64,000 nt of DNA from Verrucomicrobiia bacterium. GTDB taxonomy: Bacteria; Verrucomicrobiota; Verrucomicrobiia; Limisphaerales; Pedosphaeraceae. The position numbers and the translations under genes are program-made. The notes under the pieces are model-generated. The model was not told the origin of the DNA. It saw only the letters and a list, made by a program, of their open reading frames with translations, and did not search any database. Each line of letters starts with the position of its first letter. Positions within the stretch are counted from its first letter, which is position 1. This document shows, one piece after another, positions 1 to 7,956 of this stretch. The stretch lies in assembly GCA_036268055.1 (NCBI GenBank), contig DATAUW010000027.1:62001-126000 (forward strand). Direction: 5' to 3'.

Positions 1-2660
1 GTTGCGGTGGCCGTCATCGCCTGCGCTGGGCCGTTACTGCCTTGAATTACTACGAATTTTTCCCATTCAGCCGTCAAACCTTTCAACTGATTTTTTAACG
101 TCGCAACGATTTTGGCGTTCTCCTGTTCTGCCGTGTTCAAATGCAACTGCGCGTTCACCGCCAGAATCTGCGCCTTGATATATCCATCGAGCATCGCTTC
201 CAACCGCGAGGACTGCGTCTTGCCGCCGACCGTGAACAACAAACTCTGCCGCTGAAGCTGGTTCAAATGCTGGTATTTGACGAACAGATCCGAGAGCAAG
301 GCCGACATGCCTTTGATTTCCTCGCCGCCCGTGCTCGTCTCGAATTTGAAATTCTGCCGCAATTTTTTCTGAAGGTCAGGATTGCTCAGCGAGAGAATCA
401 CGCTCTTCATCATATTGCCGATGTTCGATCCGCTCTGTCCCGTTCCGCCAATCGTCGCGCCGAGAATGCCCTGCAATTCCGCCAGTGGCAAACCCGCCTG
501 CCGCGCCACCGCCGCCACGCGCGAAAGCCCTTGCAGCATGTCCTCGTTGGTCACGTTGTATGAATTGGAAATCTGGACGATCTGCCCCAGCTCACTCCGC
601 AGGTCGCTGACATCCAGCCCATACGCCTGCATCACCGCCTGCATTTTTTCCGTGGCTTCCAGCGCGTCAATCTGCGCCACGTTCGCCGCCATGAGCGAGA
701 CGCGCACCGCCTCGTTCACCTGCACCCGCGTCAGGCCCAGCCGCGACCACTGGATCGCCGCCTCCATCGCCTGCTCGGTCGAGGATCCATTCGCCGCCGC
801 GAGCCCGATGATGTCCTCGGTCAGCGCCATCGCCGAACCGCCCACGCCTTTGAACACCTGGTCCAACCGTCCGACCTGCGGCCCGATGTCCACCAGCCGG
901 CCCATGCTGTAAGTCACCAGCTCGAGACTTTTGTAAAGCACGCCCACGCTCGCCGCCCACGTCGCCACCTTGGCCGTGTTCTTGATAAAATCACTGGCCA
1001 GATAACCGCCCTCCTTGCGCGACTCGCTCATGGCCTTGGTGAGCCGTTCAATCTTCGCGCCCGCCTGGTCATACGTGACCGTCATGGTTTCTTTGCGCCC
1101 ATTGGTTTCCCGTTCACCCACCAACCGCCGCCCGCCGCCCGGCAATAAACTTTGCCGGTCCGAAATCTGCCGGCCACCTGTGCGCATGAAATCCGCCCAT
1201 GCCGAATCCGCGCCCTGATACGTCAGCGTTTTATACGCCGCCGCCTGCGCTTGCTGGCGGTTAAGGTTCGCTACCTTTTGCGCCTGCGCGGCGGCTTGGT
1301 TGGTACTGCGCTGGCCCGCCGCGAGAAACCGGTTATGATCGCGAATCCGTTTTTCATTCGCGCGCCGCTCCGCGTTCAACCGCGCTGCTTCCTCGGCCTC
1401 ACCCTTGGCGCGCGCCGCTGCCAGCGCCTTGCGAATCGCTCCCTGTTTTTTCAAGTCATCGCGCATCGCCTTTTGCGCAAGATCACTGCCGCGCCCCTCA
1501 AGTTTCGATGCCGCCCCACGCGTCCGCGAAACCACCGTGCCCAAACCCAGCGCTTCAAATTCCGTGGCGCGTTCGCTCGGCTCGTCCGCCGATCCAAATA
1601 TCCCGCCCAACTGCTGGGCCTGCTTCCGATGGATCGCCGCTATCTTTCGCGGGTCATTCGTTCCTGCAAGCAGGCCTTCCATCTCCGCGCGAATACCCGC
1701 GATCTCCTGTTGCAACTGTTGTTTCGCCGCGCGCGCCGGGCTGCTGATGCTCACCTGCTTGACCTGCTCAAGCTGCCCCTCCACTTCCTTGAAAATATTT
1801 TCCACCGTCTCGCCGGCGCCCTCGTAATTTTTCCGCGAAACCAATTTCGAATCGGCCGTTGTCACCGTCCGCTCCTCGATCAGCGCGCCATCTCCTTCCG
1901 AGAATTCGCCACCTTTTTTGCCACCCTTGCCACCGCGCCCACCGCCGCCACCATTCCCACCACCACCACCCGAAACCGAACCCGCCGGAATGTTCACCCC
2001 GATCGGTCCCGGCCCAATCGTCGCCGTGATCTGCGAGGCCGGAATAATCAAATCAATCTTCCCGCCACCCACGCCGATCGTCCCCGGCGCGCCGCCCCCG
2101 CCGCCGCCGAACAGCGCTCGCAACGCATCCACCGGATCTTTCGCCGACCGCACCGCCGCCTTTTGATAACCGGAAAAAAACTTCGCCGCGCTTCCCGCCC
2201 CGGAAATGTTCAGGTTCTGGCCTTCAAATGTCCGGCGAAGCGATTGCAAATCGGACTGCAATTTTTTCTCTTTTGCGAGCAAGTCTTTGCGCGCCGAATC
2301 GTGTTGCGAGCCGCGCAACGTCTTGCGCTTGTTTTCCGCCGCCGACATCGCCTGCGCCAACTTCTCCTGTTCGCGGAGGAAATATTGACGGACATCCTTG
2401 GGATCGAAGCCGAGCATTTTTGCGGCGTCCGCCTGGCTGATGCCTTTGCCGCGCTTCGATTGGAATTGTTTTAAAACATCTTCAATCCCCTTCGCCGTCC
2501 GCGTAAATGCCGAACTGGTGGAAACCGCGTTGATGCGGTTCTGAACCGATTGCAACTCCCCGCTGATCGCCACGAGCTTGCGATGCGCCTCCTCCAACCC
2601 GGGCAACGGCAACTTCGGCGCCGTCACCCGCAACTCAACTGCATCCAAAAGTTCACCCAT
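1..2660 (-). CDS. Phage tail tape measure protein (3' end cut by window)
   Basis: The reading frame is open from an ATG at 2660 to the left edge, giving at least 886 residues. The N-terminal third is rich in charged helices. It is followed by a Gly-rich low-complexity stretch (about residues 185-250, encoded near 1915-2105) and Ala/Arg/Gln-rich coiled coil. The part encoded by about 1040-380 has the typical TP901-type tape measure core, with motifs such as AMQAYGLDVSDL, NVTNEDMLQGLSRVA and LPLAELQGILGATI. In siphophages this protein sets tail length and is injected with the DNA. It sits directly after the frameshifted chaperone pair, as in canonical siphophage tail modules. The C-terminus lies outside the window. 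Confidence 0.9.
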   Translation of the reverse strand, partial: MGELLDAVELRVTAPKLPLPGLEEAHRKLVAISGELQSVQNRINAVSTSSAFTRTAKGIEDVLKQFQSKRGKGISQADAAKMLGFDPKDVRQYFLREQEKLAQAMSAAENKRKTLRGSQHDSARKDLLAKEKKLQSDLQSLRRTFEGQNLNISGAGSAAKFFSGYQKAAVRSAKDPVDALRALFGGGGGGAPGTIGVGGGKIDLIIPASQITATIGPGPIGVNIPAGSVSGGGGGNGGGGGRGGKGGKKGGEFSEGDGALIEERTVTTADSKLVSRKNYEGAGETVENIFKEVEGQLEQVKQVSISSPARAAKQQLQQEIAGIRAEMEGLLAGTNDPRKIAAIHRKQAQQLGGIFGSADEPSERATEFEALGLGTVVSRTRGAASKLEGRGSDLAQKAMRDDLKKQGAIRKALAAARAKGEAEEAARLNAERRANEKRIRDHNRFLAAGQRSTNQAAAQAQKVANLNRQQAQAAAYKTLTYQGADSAWADFMRTGGRQISDRQSLLPGGGRRLVGERETNGRKETMTVTYDQAGAKIERLTKAMSESRKEGGYLASDFIKNTAKVATWAASVGVLYKSLELVTYSMGRLVDIGPQVGRLDQVFKGVGGSAMALTEDIIGLAAANGSSTEQAMEAAIQWSRLGLTRVQVNEAVRVSLMAANVAQIDALEATEKMQAVMQAYGLDVSDLRSELGQIVQISNSYNVTNEDMLQGLSRVAAVARQAGLPLAELQGILGATIGGTGQSGSNIGNMMKSVILSLSNPDLQKKLRQNFKFETSTGGEEIKGMSALLSDLFVKYQHLNQLQRQSLLFTVGGKTQSSRLEAMLDGYIKAQILAVNAQLHLNTAEQENAKIVATLKNQLKGLTAEWEKFVVIQGSNGPAQAMTATA

Positions 2661-2685
2661 AATATTTAATGGTTTCCAAATTCAC

Positions 2686-2710
2686 ATTCCGCACTCCGCA
2701 TTCCGCACTT
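2686..2710. repeat. Short-period repeat, GTGCGGAAT type
   Basis: This is a tandem of about 8-9 bp units (minus-strand unit GTGCGGAAT or GTGCGGAGT) filling much of the gap between the chaperone extension and the tape measure gene. Related copies lie at 10397-10430, 14759-14784 and 31890-31914. Confidence 0.7.
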
Positions 2711-3017
2711 AAACCATCCCCATCTGCTTTTTCATCGCCTCGTATGGATTGACTCCGCCGCCGCCCTTTTCATTGCGCTTGCGCCAGTCCTCTTTCCACT
2801 CGTCGCGATACGCGTCGCGCGTCTGGCAAAATAATTCAAACGCCATCATGCGCGCCCGGTCGTCCACGTCCGCTTCGCGCCATTGCCGCGGCGTCATTCC
2901 CCACGCCTTCGCCGTTCGCAATTCCAAAAACTCCTGGTCAAACGGCGGCAGCGCCGGCTCGTCCGGTCGCGCGCGCTGCTTCCAGCCCCTCAGTTTTCCG
3001 AGGCGCTGGGCGAGGTA
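2709..3017 (-). CDS. Tail assembly chaperone, frameshifted C-terminal extension (GT-like)
   Basis: This frame is open for 102 codons and lacks a good start of its own. It begins within the last codons of the upstream 161-aa gene and lies in its -1 frame. Reading through the A AAT TTT slip site joins residue 153 of the upstream product to this extension, giving a fusion of about 255 aa. The extension starts with FYLAQRLGKLRGWKQ-like residues and is rich in Trp, Arg and Glu. In siphophages such GT extensions bind the tape measure during tail assembly, and the tape measure gene follows immediately here. The family assignment rests on architecture rather than on a recognised domain. Confidence 0.75.
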   Translation of the reverse strand, partial: YLAQRLGKLRGWKQRARPDEPALPPFDQEFLELRTAKAWGMTPRQWREADVDDRARMMAFELFCQTRDAYRDEWKEDWRKRNEKGGGGVNPYEAMKKQMGMV

Positions 3018-3475
3018 AAATTTGTGCGCTCAACCACTCCCATCCCGCCGCCCTGAATCGTCGCCGCCAAAAATTCCAGAATGTTTTCCGAGAGGATGCT
3101 GCTGACGAACTTGTGGATGTCCACCGGGTTCATCAGCCCCGGTTTCTTCGCGGACACCACCGGGCAGCCGAAATAAATCAAGAGCGACCGCCCCTGCGCC
3201 TTCGCCAATTCCTTCCGGGCGCGATACTGCAAATCGAAATAATCGTAATCCCCGCGCTTCTCCACGAATGGAGGAATGACTTTGTTTTCCAGGGCGCGCA
3301 CCTGCTCGCTCAACTCAAAGCTCACCCGCTTGCAAACGAGTTCAATCACGTCGCCATCCATCGCGAACTGGCAGATCAACGGCGCGTCCACGCGCGTTTG
3401 CAATTCGTCCAGCGACCCGATTTTCACCACCACCGCCGCGCTGCCTTCCCCTGCTTTGACTTTTTTATTTTTCAT
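2990..3475 (-). CDS. Tail assembly chaperone (G-like), 161 aa
   Basis: The gene has an ATG start and encodes a small soluble protein beginning MKNKKVKAGEG. It contains a central acidic and aromatic segment (KRGDYDYFDLQYRARKELA) and no membrane segments. Its stop codon lies just after a slippery heptamer that shifts ribosomes into the next frame. Size, position directly before the tape measure gene and the frameshift all match the G protein of siphophage tail assembly chaperone pairs, which coat the tape measure before tube polymerisation. A gap of about 90 bp with a hairpin and repeats separates it from the gene upstream. Confidence 0.75.
   Translation of the reverse strand: MKNKKVKAGEGSAAVVVKIGSLDELQTRVDAPLICQFAMDGDVIELVCKRVSFELSEQVRALENKVIPPFVEKRGDYDYFDLQYRARKELAKAQGRSLLIYFGCPVVSAKKPGLMNPVDIHKFVSSILSENILEFLAATIQGGGMGVVERTNFTSPSASEN
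3017..3023 (-). other. Programmed -1 ribosomal frameshift site (A AAT TTT)
   Basis: On the minus strand the heptamer AAATTTT is read as A AAT TTT in the frame of the 161-aa gene, which matches the X XXY YYZ rule. Slipping back one base continues as TAC CTC GCC into a frame open to 2709. The zero frame stops eight codons after the site. Confidence 0.8.
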
Positions 3476-3510
3476 TTTTTATTTTGTTATTTCCACACTC
3501 TCAACGGTAG

Positions 3511-3530
3511 GGCGGAGCTGCCGCTCCGCC
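3511..3530. repeat. REP-like perfect hairpin
   Basis: GGCGGAGC and its reverse complement form an 8-bp stem with a 4-nt loop between two phage genes. No T-tract follows on the minus strand, so it is not an obvious terminator. Similar GC-rich palindromes occur near 15242, 17103 and 58745. Confidence 0.65.
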
Positions 3531-3536
3531 GTCTTG

Positions 3537-3566
3537 CTTGAAACTGAACACTTGAAACTTGAAACC
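3537..3566. repeat. CTTGAAA short-period repeat
   Basis: Three CTTGAAAC-like units are spaced 7-14 bp apart just after the stop of the gene at 3567. A matching run in inverse orientation lies at 55042-55070 in the host part of the window. Confidence 0.6.
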
Positions 3567-4166
3567 TCATTCCTGCTGGCTCACCAACGGCCAGCGCAAT
3601 TTCACCGCGCACGAAAGAATCCGCAGCCGGTAAGCCAGGTCCGCTGAAGGCGCGCCGTCACCCGGAAACGCCATGCGCGGCGGCATCGGCCGCAGCCGAT
3701 GAATGCCCTTTTGAGCCAGCGGTTCCGTCGCCAGCGAATTCTGCAATAACCCGAACAACAACCCGGCGCCGTCCTGCACCTGCTTTTGCGCGTTCGGATC
3801 GCCGCCCGTCTCGGAAGACCGGATTAAAAATAAAATCGTGGCATGGCCGCATGCGCGCTGCTGGCGAACCGCCGGTTCCGAGCCCTCGGGCAACGCCGCA
3901 ATCTCCGCCTGCGTCAGCGTGTCCCAGTAGGTGTAAACGCTCGATGGCGCCACCCAAACCGTACTGAGGCCGATGGCCGCATCCAGCGTCTTCGGCAACG
4001 GCGCCTCCTGCGATCGCAACTGCGCCACCGGAAACTTTACCGCCCCATTTGCGCCAATCGCGTGATTGCCGCCGTCAAAAAAGCCCGCGAGGAATTCCGC
4101 AAACAAAGCCAGCACCGAACCCTCCAGGTTCAATCCATTGACCGCACTGGAATTGAGCGATGGCAT
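3567..4166 (-). CDS. Phage tail completion or terminator-like protein
   Basis: This 199-aa soluble protein starts at an ATG that shares one base with the stop of the upstream gene (TAATG). The N-terminus has a hydrophobic helix-like part (VLALFAEFLAGFF). The C-terminal part (VQDGAGLLFGLLQNSLATE, then RPMPPRMAFPGD) resembles head-tail or tail-terminator proteins that cap the tube. I do not recognise a specific family. Its place, after the small connector genes and before the tail chaperones, supports a role in tail completion. A start further upstream at 4277 is possible but would overlap the preceding gene heavily. Confidence 0.55.
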   Translation of the reverse strand: MPSLNSSAVNGLNLEGSVLALFAEFLAGFFDGGNHAIGANGAVKFPVAQLRSQEAPLPKTLDAAIGLSTVWVAPSSVYTYWDTLTQAEIAALPEGSEPAVRQQRACGHATILFLIRSSETGGDPNAQKQVQDGAGLLFGLLQNSLATEPLAQKGIHRLRPMPPRMAFPGDGAPSADLAYRLRILSCAVKLRWPLVSQQE

Positions 4167-4414
4167 TACGTGACGTTGTAAACCGGCGCGTTGGTTTCCC
4201 CATTTCCCGATTCCGCATTGGCCTTCTCTATTGACCCGTCGGCGCCTGCCGACCGTTTCGCATACAGCTTTTCCCAAAGTTTATTTTTCCGTATCCGCTG
4301 AAAATTCTCATGGCCATCATTCCATGAGGCTTGATGCGGCACATACCGCGTCTCCGCGCTGACCGCTCCCTCGGTATGTTTCGGTTTGAAATCCTGTCCG
4401 TTCGTTCGACTCAT
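4166..4414 (-). CDS. Small phage protein, 82 aa
   Basis: The start ATG overlaps the previous stop as ATGA, and the end overlaps the next start as TAATG. The product is hydrophilic and basic in the middle (RIRKNKLWEKLYAKR), with no Cys cluster or membrane segment. Its C-terminal third is encoded by a palindromic element (4235-4254) and a GCGGAAT-type unit read in frame, giving SAGADGS and NAESGNGE. No family is recognised. It belongs to the tail-completion operon. Confidence 0.6.
   Translation of the reverse strand: MSRTNGQDFKPKHTEGAVSAETRYVPHQASWNDGHENFQRIRKNKLWEKLYAKRSAGADGSIEKANAESGNGETNAPVYNVT
4235..4254. repeat. GTCGGC palindrome inside a coding region
   Basis: GTCGGC and GCCGAC are separated by four bases and flanked by CCC and C. 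An almost identical element lies between genes at 15290-15309, with one loop base different. Here it is translated in frame. Confidence 0.6.
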
Positions 4415-5091
4415 AATTCGCCTTTCATCGCTTTTAACTCGCCCATCATCTTCACGCGAAACCGAGCGCGCACCATCTCGCGCCACGCGCCCAGCACCGC
4501 CCGCAACCACAAATCCACCTTCTCCGGCGGCAGCCGGTCCGCCTGTCCCGCCGCGAGAAACGCCGTGATATGCGGCGCCAATCTTTGCCGCGCGATCAAC
4601 GCCTTCACCCCCGGCCGCGGCGTGAGCATGATGTAGGAAATCAATCGCGCAATTTCCTCGCCTGTCTTGCCCGCGTCCCGTTCGTCGCGCCGCTTGCCGC
4701 CTTCGGCCTCCGAGGCCTCCACCCATTTCAAAATCAATTCCTCAAACTCCGCCACCGGCAGATCAAACAGGCCCATGCCCAAATCCTTGTTCGCCGTCAC
4801 GCCCGCCGCCGCCTGCGCCGATGCCAGGATGTCGTGCAACGCCGGGAACGGCGTGCTCATGCCGATGCTCAAACCGCCGTCGAACAAACCCACCGCCAGC
4901 CTGGAAATGAACATCGGCACAAATTTCAGTTCCGCCGGCGCGGCCAGCACATTCAAAACTTTGGTGGCGATCTCCACCGCTTCGTCGCGCCAATGCTCCG
5001 GCCGCAATACGCGCGCCGCCGCTTCCGGAACCCGCTGGATCAGCCGTTCCGTCTGCCGAATCACACCCACAATGTTCGATTCAATTCGCAT
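4411..5091 (-). CDS. Phage structural or completion protein, 226 aa
   Basis: The start is an ATG, three bases after the stop of the gene at 5095. The sequence is largely helical, with one moderately hydrophobic stretch (FVPMFISRLAVGLFDGGLS) and a C-terminal Arg/Met-rich tail. It contains RPEHWRDEAVEIATKVLN near the N-terminus. No domain is recognised. It is coupled by ATGA to the 82-aa gene, and its neighbours suggest a head-tail joining or minor tail role. Confidence 0.6.
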   Translation of the reverse strand: MRIESNIVGVIRQTERLIQRVPEAAARVLRPEHWRDEAVEIATKVLNVLAAPAELKFVPMFISRLAVGLFDGGLSIGMSTPFPALHDILASAQAAAGVTANKDLGMGLFDLPVAEFEELILKWVEASEAEGGKRRDERDAGKTGEEIARLISYIMLTPRPGVKALIARQRLAPHITAFLAAGQADRLPPEKVDLWLRAVLGAWREMVRARFRVKMMGELKAMKGEL

Positions 5092-5094
5092 GGC

Positions 5095-5529
5095 TCACGT
5101 GGCTTTTCTCAACAACACCGTCCGCATCAACCGCTGGCCGCGCACCACCGCACCCCAGGTTTGCGTCAGCTTTTCCGAAGTCGGTTTCGCCACCCATTTT
5201 TGACCGTCAATCGGCTCGCCTTCATTCGTCAAAAAAATAAATTCCAGCTTGTCTTTCCCATCCAGCGGCGTGTCCTGATGAAAGTCCGCGATGCAATCGC
5301 CCCGCTCGATCTCATTGAATTGTTGCACGCCCGTGTTGTTCGCCGGCTCGGGAAAATGCAGGAATGCGCGCACGCAAATGCTTTCCTCGACCGGCGTCCC
5401 GGTCTTGCTTTGCGTCACCGGGTCAATCGCGCCCGCCGGATAAACCGCCCACGTCACCTTCACCAGCGTCCCGTTCTCCTCGAGATTCGCCGCCAGCCGG
5501 TTTATGATTTTCCCAATTCTGCTTCTCAT
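5095..5529 (-). CDS. Head-tail joining-like phage protein, 144 aa
   Basis: This is a beta-rich protein of the size of head-tail adaptors. It has GTLVKVTWAVYPAG near the N-terminus, and GDCIADFHQDTPLDGKDKL and DGQKWVAKPTSEKLTQTW toward the C-terminus. This layout is like phage adaptor proteins that describe an upper size limit, then a sheet, then a basic end. The start overlaps the stop of the gene at 5526 by four bases. The assignment to head-tail joining is an inference from size and order. Confidence 0.55.
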   Translation of the reverse strand: MRSRIGKIINRLAANLEENGTLVKVTWAVYPAGAIDPVTQSKTGTPVEESICVRAFLHFPEPANNTGVQQFNEIERGDCIADFHQDTPLDGKDKLEFIFLTNEGEPIDGQKWVAKPTSEKLTQTWGAVVRGQRLMRTVLLRKAT

Positions 5530-6461
5530 GATCCTTCTTGAACAAATTCCGTCATGATCGCCGGGCCGGACAGCGTCAGCGCCACCGCGCCGTCGGCAAA
5601 TATGGAAAACACTCCCGTCCCCGAAGTCGGCGCGCTGTCGTCAAACGAGGCTCCGTACAGATTCCCCGCCGCATCTACCGACGCCACGCGCACGTTGCCG
5701 TAATAAAAATCCACCCGCGGGACTGCGCTGATGTCCGGCGCGCGCTGCATCAAGCCCGTCACCACCAAACCCTGGTCCGCATTGACTTCGAGCGCCGGGC
5801 CGGAAGCGCCGTCGAACGTGATGGTGAAATCTCCTGAACGATTGGTCGGACTGTAAGCCAGGACGGCGCGCGTGGCACTGATGCCTGTTGTCACTTCCGC
5901 AAAAGTTTGCGCCACCGGATCGTAATTGTACAGCGGCATCACGCCGTCCGGCCCGTTCCACAAAACGTAATACGGCAGCGTCGTTGAAACCGCCGGAACC
6001 GCTCCCTCGCCACCCGTCGGCGGCGCCATATATTCCGAATCGAAAACCATTTCATCCGTGAACCCCTCGTCAATCGTCCGGCTGTTCCGCGAACGCTCGC
6101 TGATCGTCACGTTGTAAAACGTCTCACGATGCCAGTTGCCCGTGTCCTCGTCCGTCCACACGATATCGAGGACATAATATTGCGGAACCGTCGTGAACCC
6201 GCCCGCGTTCGTGATCTGCAACGCCCACACCCGTCCAAGGGAAATCTCGAACTGTTGGATCAGCGGATGCCGCCGCGGATAACTCACCCCCGTTGGCCGC
6301 GTCTCGCCTTTGATCCAGCGTTCCCGCACCGAAAGACTTTCCGCGTCTGCACCGTTCCAAAGCGCGTTGCCCGAAATCGAGCCATCCGCCGCCGCCGGAT
6401 AAAGCGAGATCTTCGCCTCCAGCAACGTCAGCACAAATTGGTTCGTCAAATTCAAGTTCAT
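5526..6461 (-). CDS. Phage tail-associated beta-rich protein, 311 aa
   Basis: The N-terminal half is a beta domain with WALQITNAGGFTTVPQYYVL and WHRETFYNVTISERS, resembling phage proteins that carry one attachment domain. The C-terminal part (from about residue 215) is made of short repeats (DFTITFDGASGPALEVNAD, RVDFYYGNVRVASVDAAGN) like the shaft of a fibre. No signal peptide is seen. It sits between a DUF6527-type gene and the head-tail adaptor. A virion surface or baseplate role is likely but not proven. Confidence 0.6.
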   Translation of the reverse strand: MNLNLTNQFVLTLLEAKISLYPAAADGSISGNALWNGADAESLSVRERWIKGETRPTGVSYPRRHPLIQQFEISLGRVWALQITNAGGFTTVPQYYVLDIVWTDEDTGNWHRETFYNVTISERSRNSRTIDEGFTDEMVFDSEYMAPPTGGEGAVPAVSTTLPYYVLWNGPDGVMPLYNYDPVAQTFAEVTTGISATRAVLAYSPTNRSGDFTITFDGASGPALEVNADQGLVVTGLMQRAPDISAVPRVDFYYGNVRVASVDAAGNLYGASFDDSAPTSGTGVFSIFADGAVALTLSGPAIMTEFVQEGS

Positions 6462-6467
6462 TGGTAT

Positions 6468-6890
6468 TTACGCCGTCGCGACCGGCAATTCGACTTCCAG
6501 CAATTCGACCGATTGCCCGCGGAAGGCGTGAGTACAATCGTCTAGGAACTGGGCTATCCCGTCGTTGATCCAGGTGTGGCAGCGGAAGCAATGGAAGACC
6601 GGCGTTTCATTCGGATGCTCCTTATTATATTTGCACCAGCATGTATCTTTTGATGCGTCGAATTCTTTCGCAAAATGGCCGGATGTGAGCAGCACGCTTG
6701 GTTTTAAGGTGGGCTTCTCACAGTCTCCGTTCCACGTCCACCAACCGGTTCCCGCACGCGTTCCCTTGATGATGACCGGCAATGTTAATTGGCTCGTCGG
6801 CCCCGGCAAATGCAACCTGACATGCGTCGCCTCACTCGGCTCGCATTGAACCATCTGGCCGTCTTTGGATTTTAGTGGAATCGCTTTCAT
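6468..6890 (-). CDS. DUF6527-type phage protein
   Basis: This 140-aa protein has the WTWNGDCEKPTLKPSVL motif, two Cys pairs (CWCKYN, and HCFRCHTWI) and the DDCTHAFRGQSVEL ending of the DUF6527 family. That family is common in phage genomes and has unknown function. The Cys residues could bind a metal. Its base usage looks less GC-rich than the neighbours, so it may be a later insertion. It lies between tail-side genes with gaps of only a few bases. Confidence 0.75.
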   Translation of the reverse strand: MKAIPLKSKDGQMVQCEPSEATHVRLHLPGPTSQLTLPVIIKGTRAGTGWWTWNGDCEKPTLKPSVLLTSGHFAKEFDASKDTCWCKYNKEHPNETPVFHCFRCHTWINDGIAQFLDDCTHAFRGQSVELLEVELPVATA

Positions 6891-6893
6891 TTA

Positions 6894-7781
6894 TCACCGG
6901 GTCTGCACCGTTATGCCCGCCGGTCCAATGCTCACCGCCATTACCGGCGCATTCACATTCATGTCCGTCATCAACCCCCAAATATCCAAACCGCGCAGCG
7001 CGTTCACCCAGCCGTAAAAACTTTGGAAGCTGTCGAACATCCGGCCGTTATCCAGCTCGTAAATCGCGTTCTGCAATTCGCGGATGAAAAAATCCTCCCG
7101 GCCAAACTTCTCCTCGATGGCCCGCGTGCGGTACGAATACTGCGCCGTCTCCGGCGCTTTGAACGTCAGCGCCGCCTTATACATCAGACGCGCCAAATCG
7201 CACGGCTGCGTGATGCCGGGGAGGATGCTCTTGCGGTCCATGCCCAATTTTTGCCCGGGCACTTCGCCGCACATCAGCTTGGTCCGCACCACGTCGTCAA
7301 TCGCCTCGTCGCTGTAATTGGGAAACGACTTGTCGAAATCCCCCAGCGTCACGCGCACCGGCACGCGCAACTGCTGGATCTGTACGATCGTCTGCGGCGA
7401 GGCCACCGGCAGCGGCGCTTTGATCTCAAAATGAATCACCGTGGACCGGCTGAACGCATTGCTCACCGGATAAACCGTGACCGCGCTCGTCGCGGTATTC
7501 GTCACCAGCCATTGCGCCTCGAACTCGCCCGGAAGATTCGTTTGCCCGGAAACAAATTGATATGATACCTGACCATTCGCGGGCGATCCCACCACCGTGG
7601 CATTCGCGGTGAAGGTGAACGGCGAATTATTTCCCGTGCCGCCCGGTATGATCGGCCCAAGCTTTTGCTCAAACACAAACTGCACCGTGCAACCCGTCAG
7701 GTCCACGATCGCGCACGTCGGGCCATGGAGCGTCGCGCTGATCAGCGGCAAATTTCCCTGCGTTAAGACAATGGTTTTCAA
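6894..7781 (-). CDS. BppU-like N-terminal domain fused to connector-like protein, 295 aa
   Basis: The first 120 residues look like the Ig-like BppU N-terminal domain of phage baseplate proteins (PLISATLHGP, then CTVQFVFEQ, then FEAQWLVTN). The second half has the helical pattern of head-tail connector proteins (SFPNYSDEAIDDVVRTKL, DLARLMYKAALTFKAP, EEKFGREDFFIRELQNAI). I used the TTG start at 7781, which has an AGGGG stretch about 10 bases upstream. A fusion of these two parts would be unusual. The assignments come from pattern recognition only. Confidence 0.55.
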   Translation of the reverse strand: MKTIVLTQGNLPLISATLHGPTCAIVDLTGCTVQFVFEQKLGPIIPGGTGNNSPFTFTANATVVGSPANGQVSYQFVSGQTNLPGEFEAQWLVTNTATSAVTVYPVSNAFSRSTVIHFEIKAPLPVASPQTIVQIQQLRVPVRVTLGDFDKSFPNYSDEAIDDVVRTKLMCGEVPGQKLGMDRKSILPGITQPCDLARLMYKAALTFKAPETAQYSYRTRAIEEKFGREDFFIRELQNAIYELDNGRMFDSFQSFYGWVNALRGLDIWGLMTDMNVNAPVMAVSIGPAGITVQTR

Positions 7782-7788
7782 AATAAAT

Positions 7789-7956
7789 TCAGCCCCTACT
7801 TGCCGAAGCGTTCAGTGCGCGGTTGCAATACGCCGTTGGATTTGACAGTCCAATGCTCGCGAGGAAAAGTCGCGGAAGGCATTCTTTCAGGCTGTACATC
7901 AATCCACCAATTCGTATCTTCATGGTTTCATCACCACCTTTCATTAAATCTTTCAT
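7789..7956 (-). CDS. Small coupled ORF, 55 aa
   Basis: Its ATG overlaps the stop of the upstream gene (ATGA), and it ends eight bases before the next start. The product is basic with one hydrophobic stretch (LPRLFLASIGLS). It contains two further Met codons that could serve as starts. No family is recognised. Support comes only from tight coupling and from filling the gap. Confidence 0.4.
   Translation of the reverse strand: MKDLMKGGDETMKIRIGGLMYSLKECLPRLFLASIGLSNPTAYCNRALNASASRG

Noticed and set aside
1152-2474. Long plus-strand ORF, 440 aa
   Set aside because: It is Arg- and His-rich with no domain and mirrors the tape measure gene. It is an antisense shadow in GC-rich DNA.
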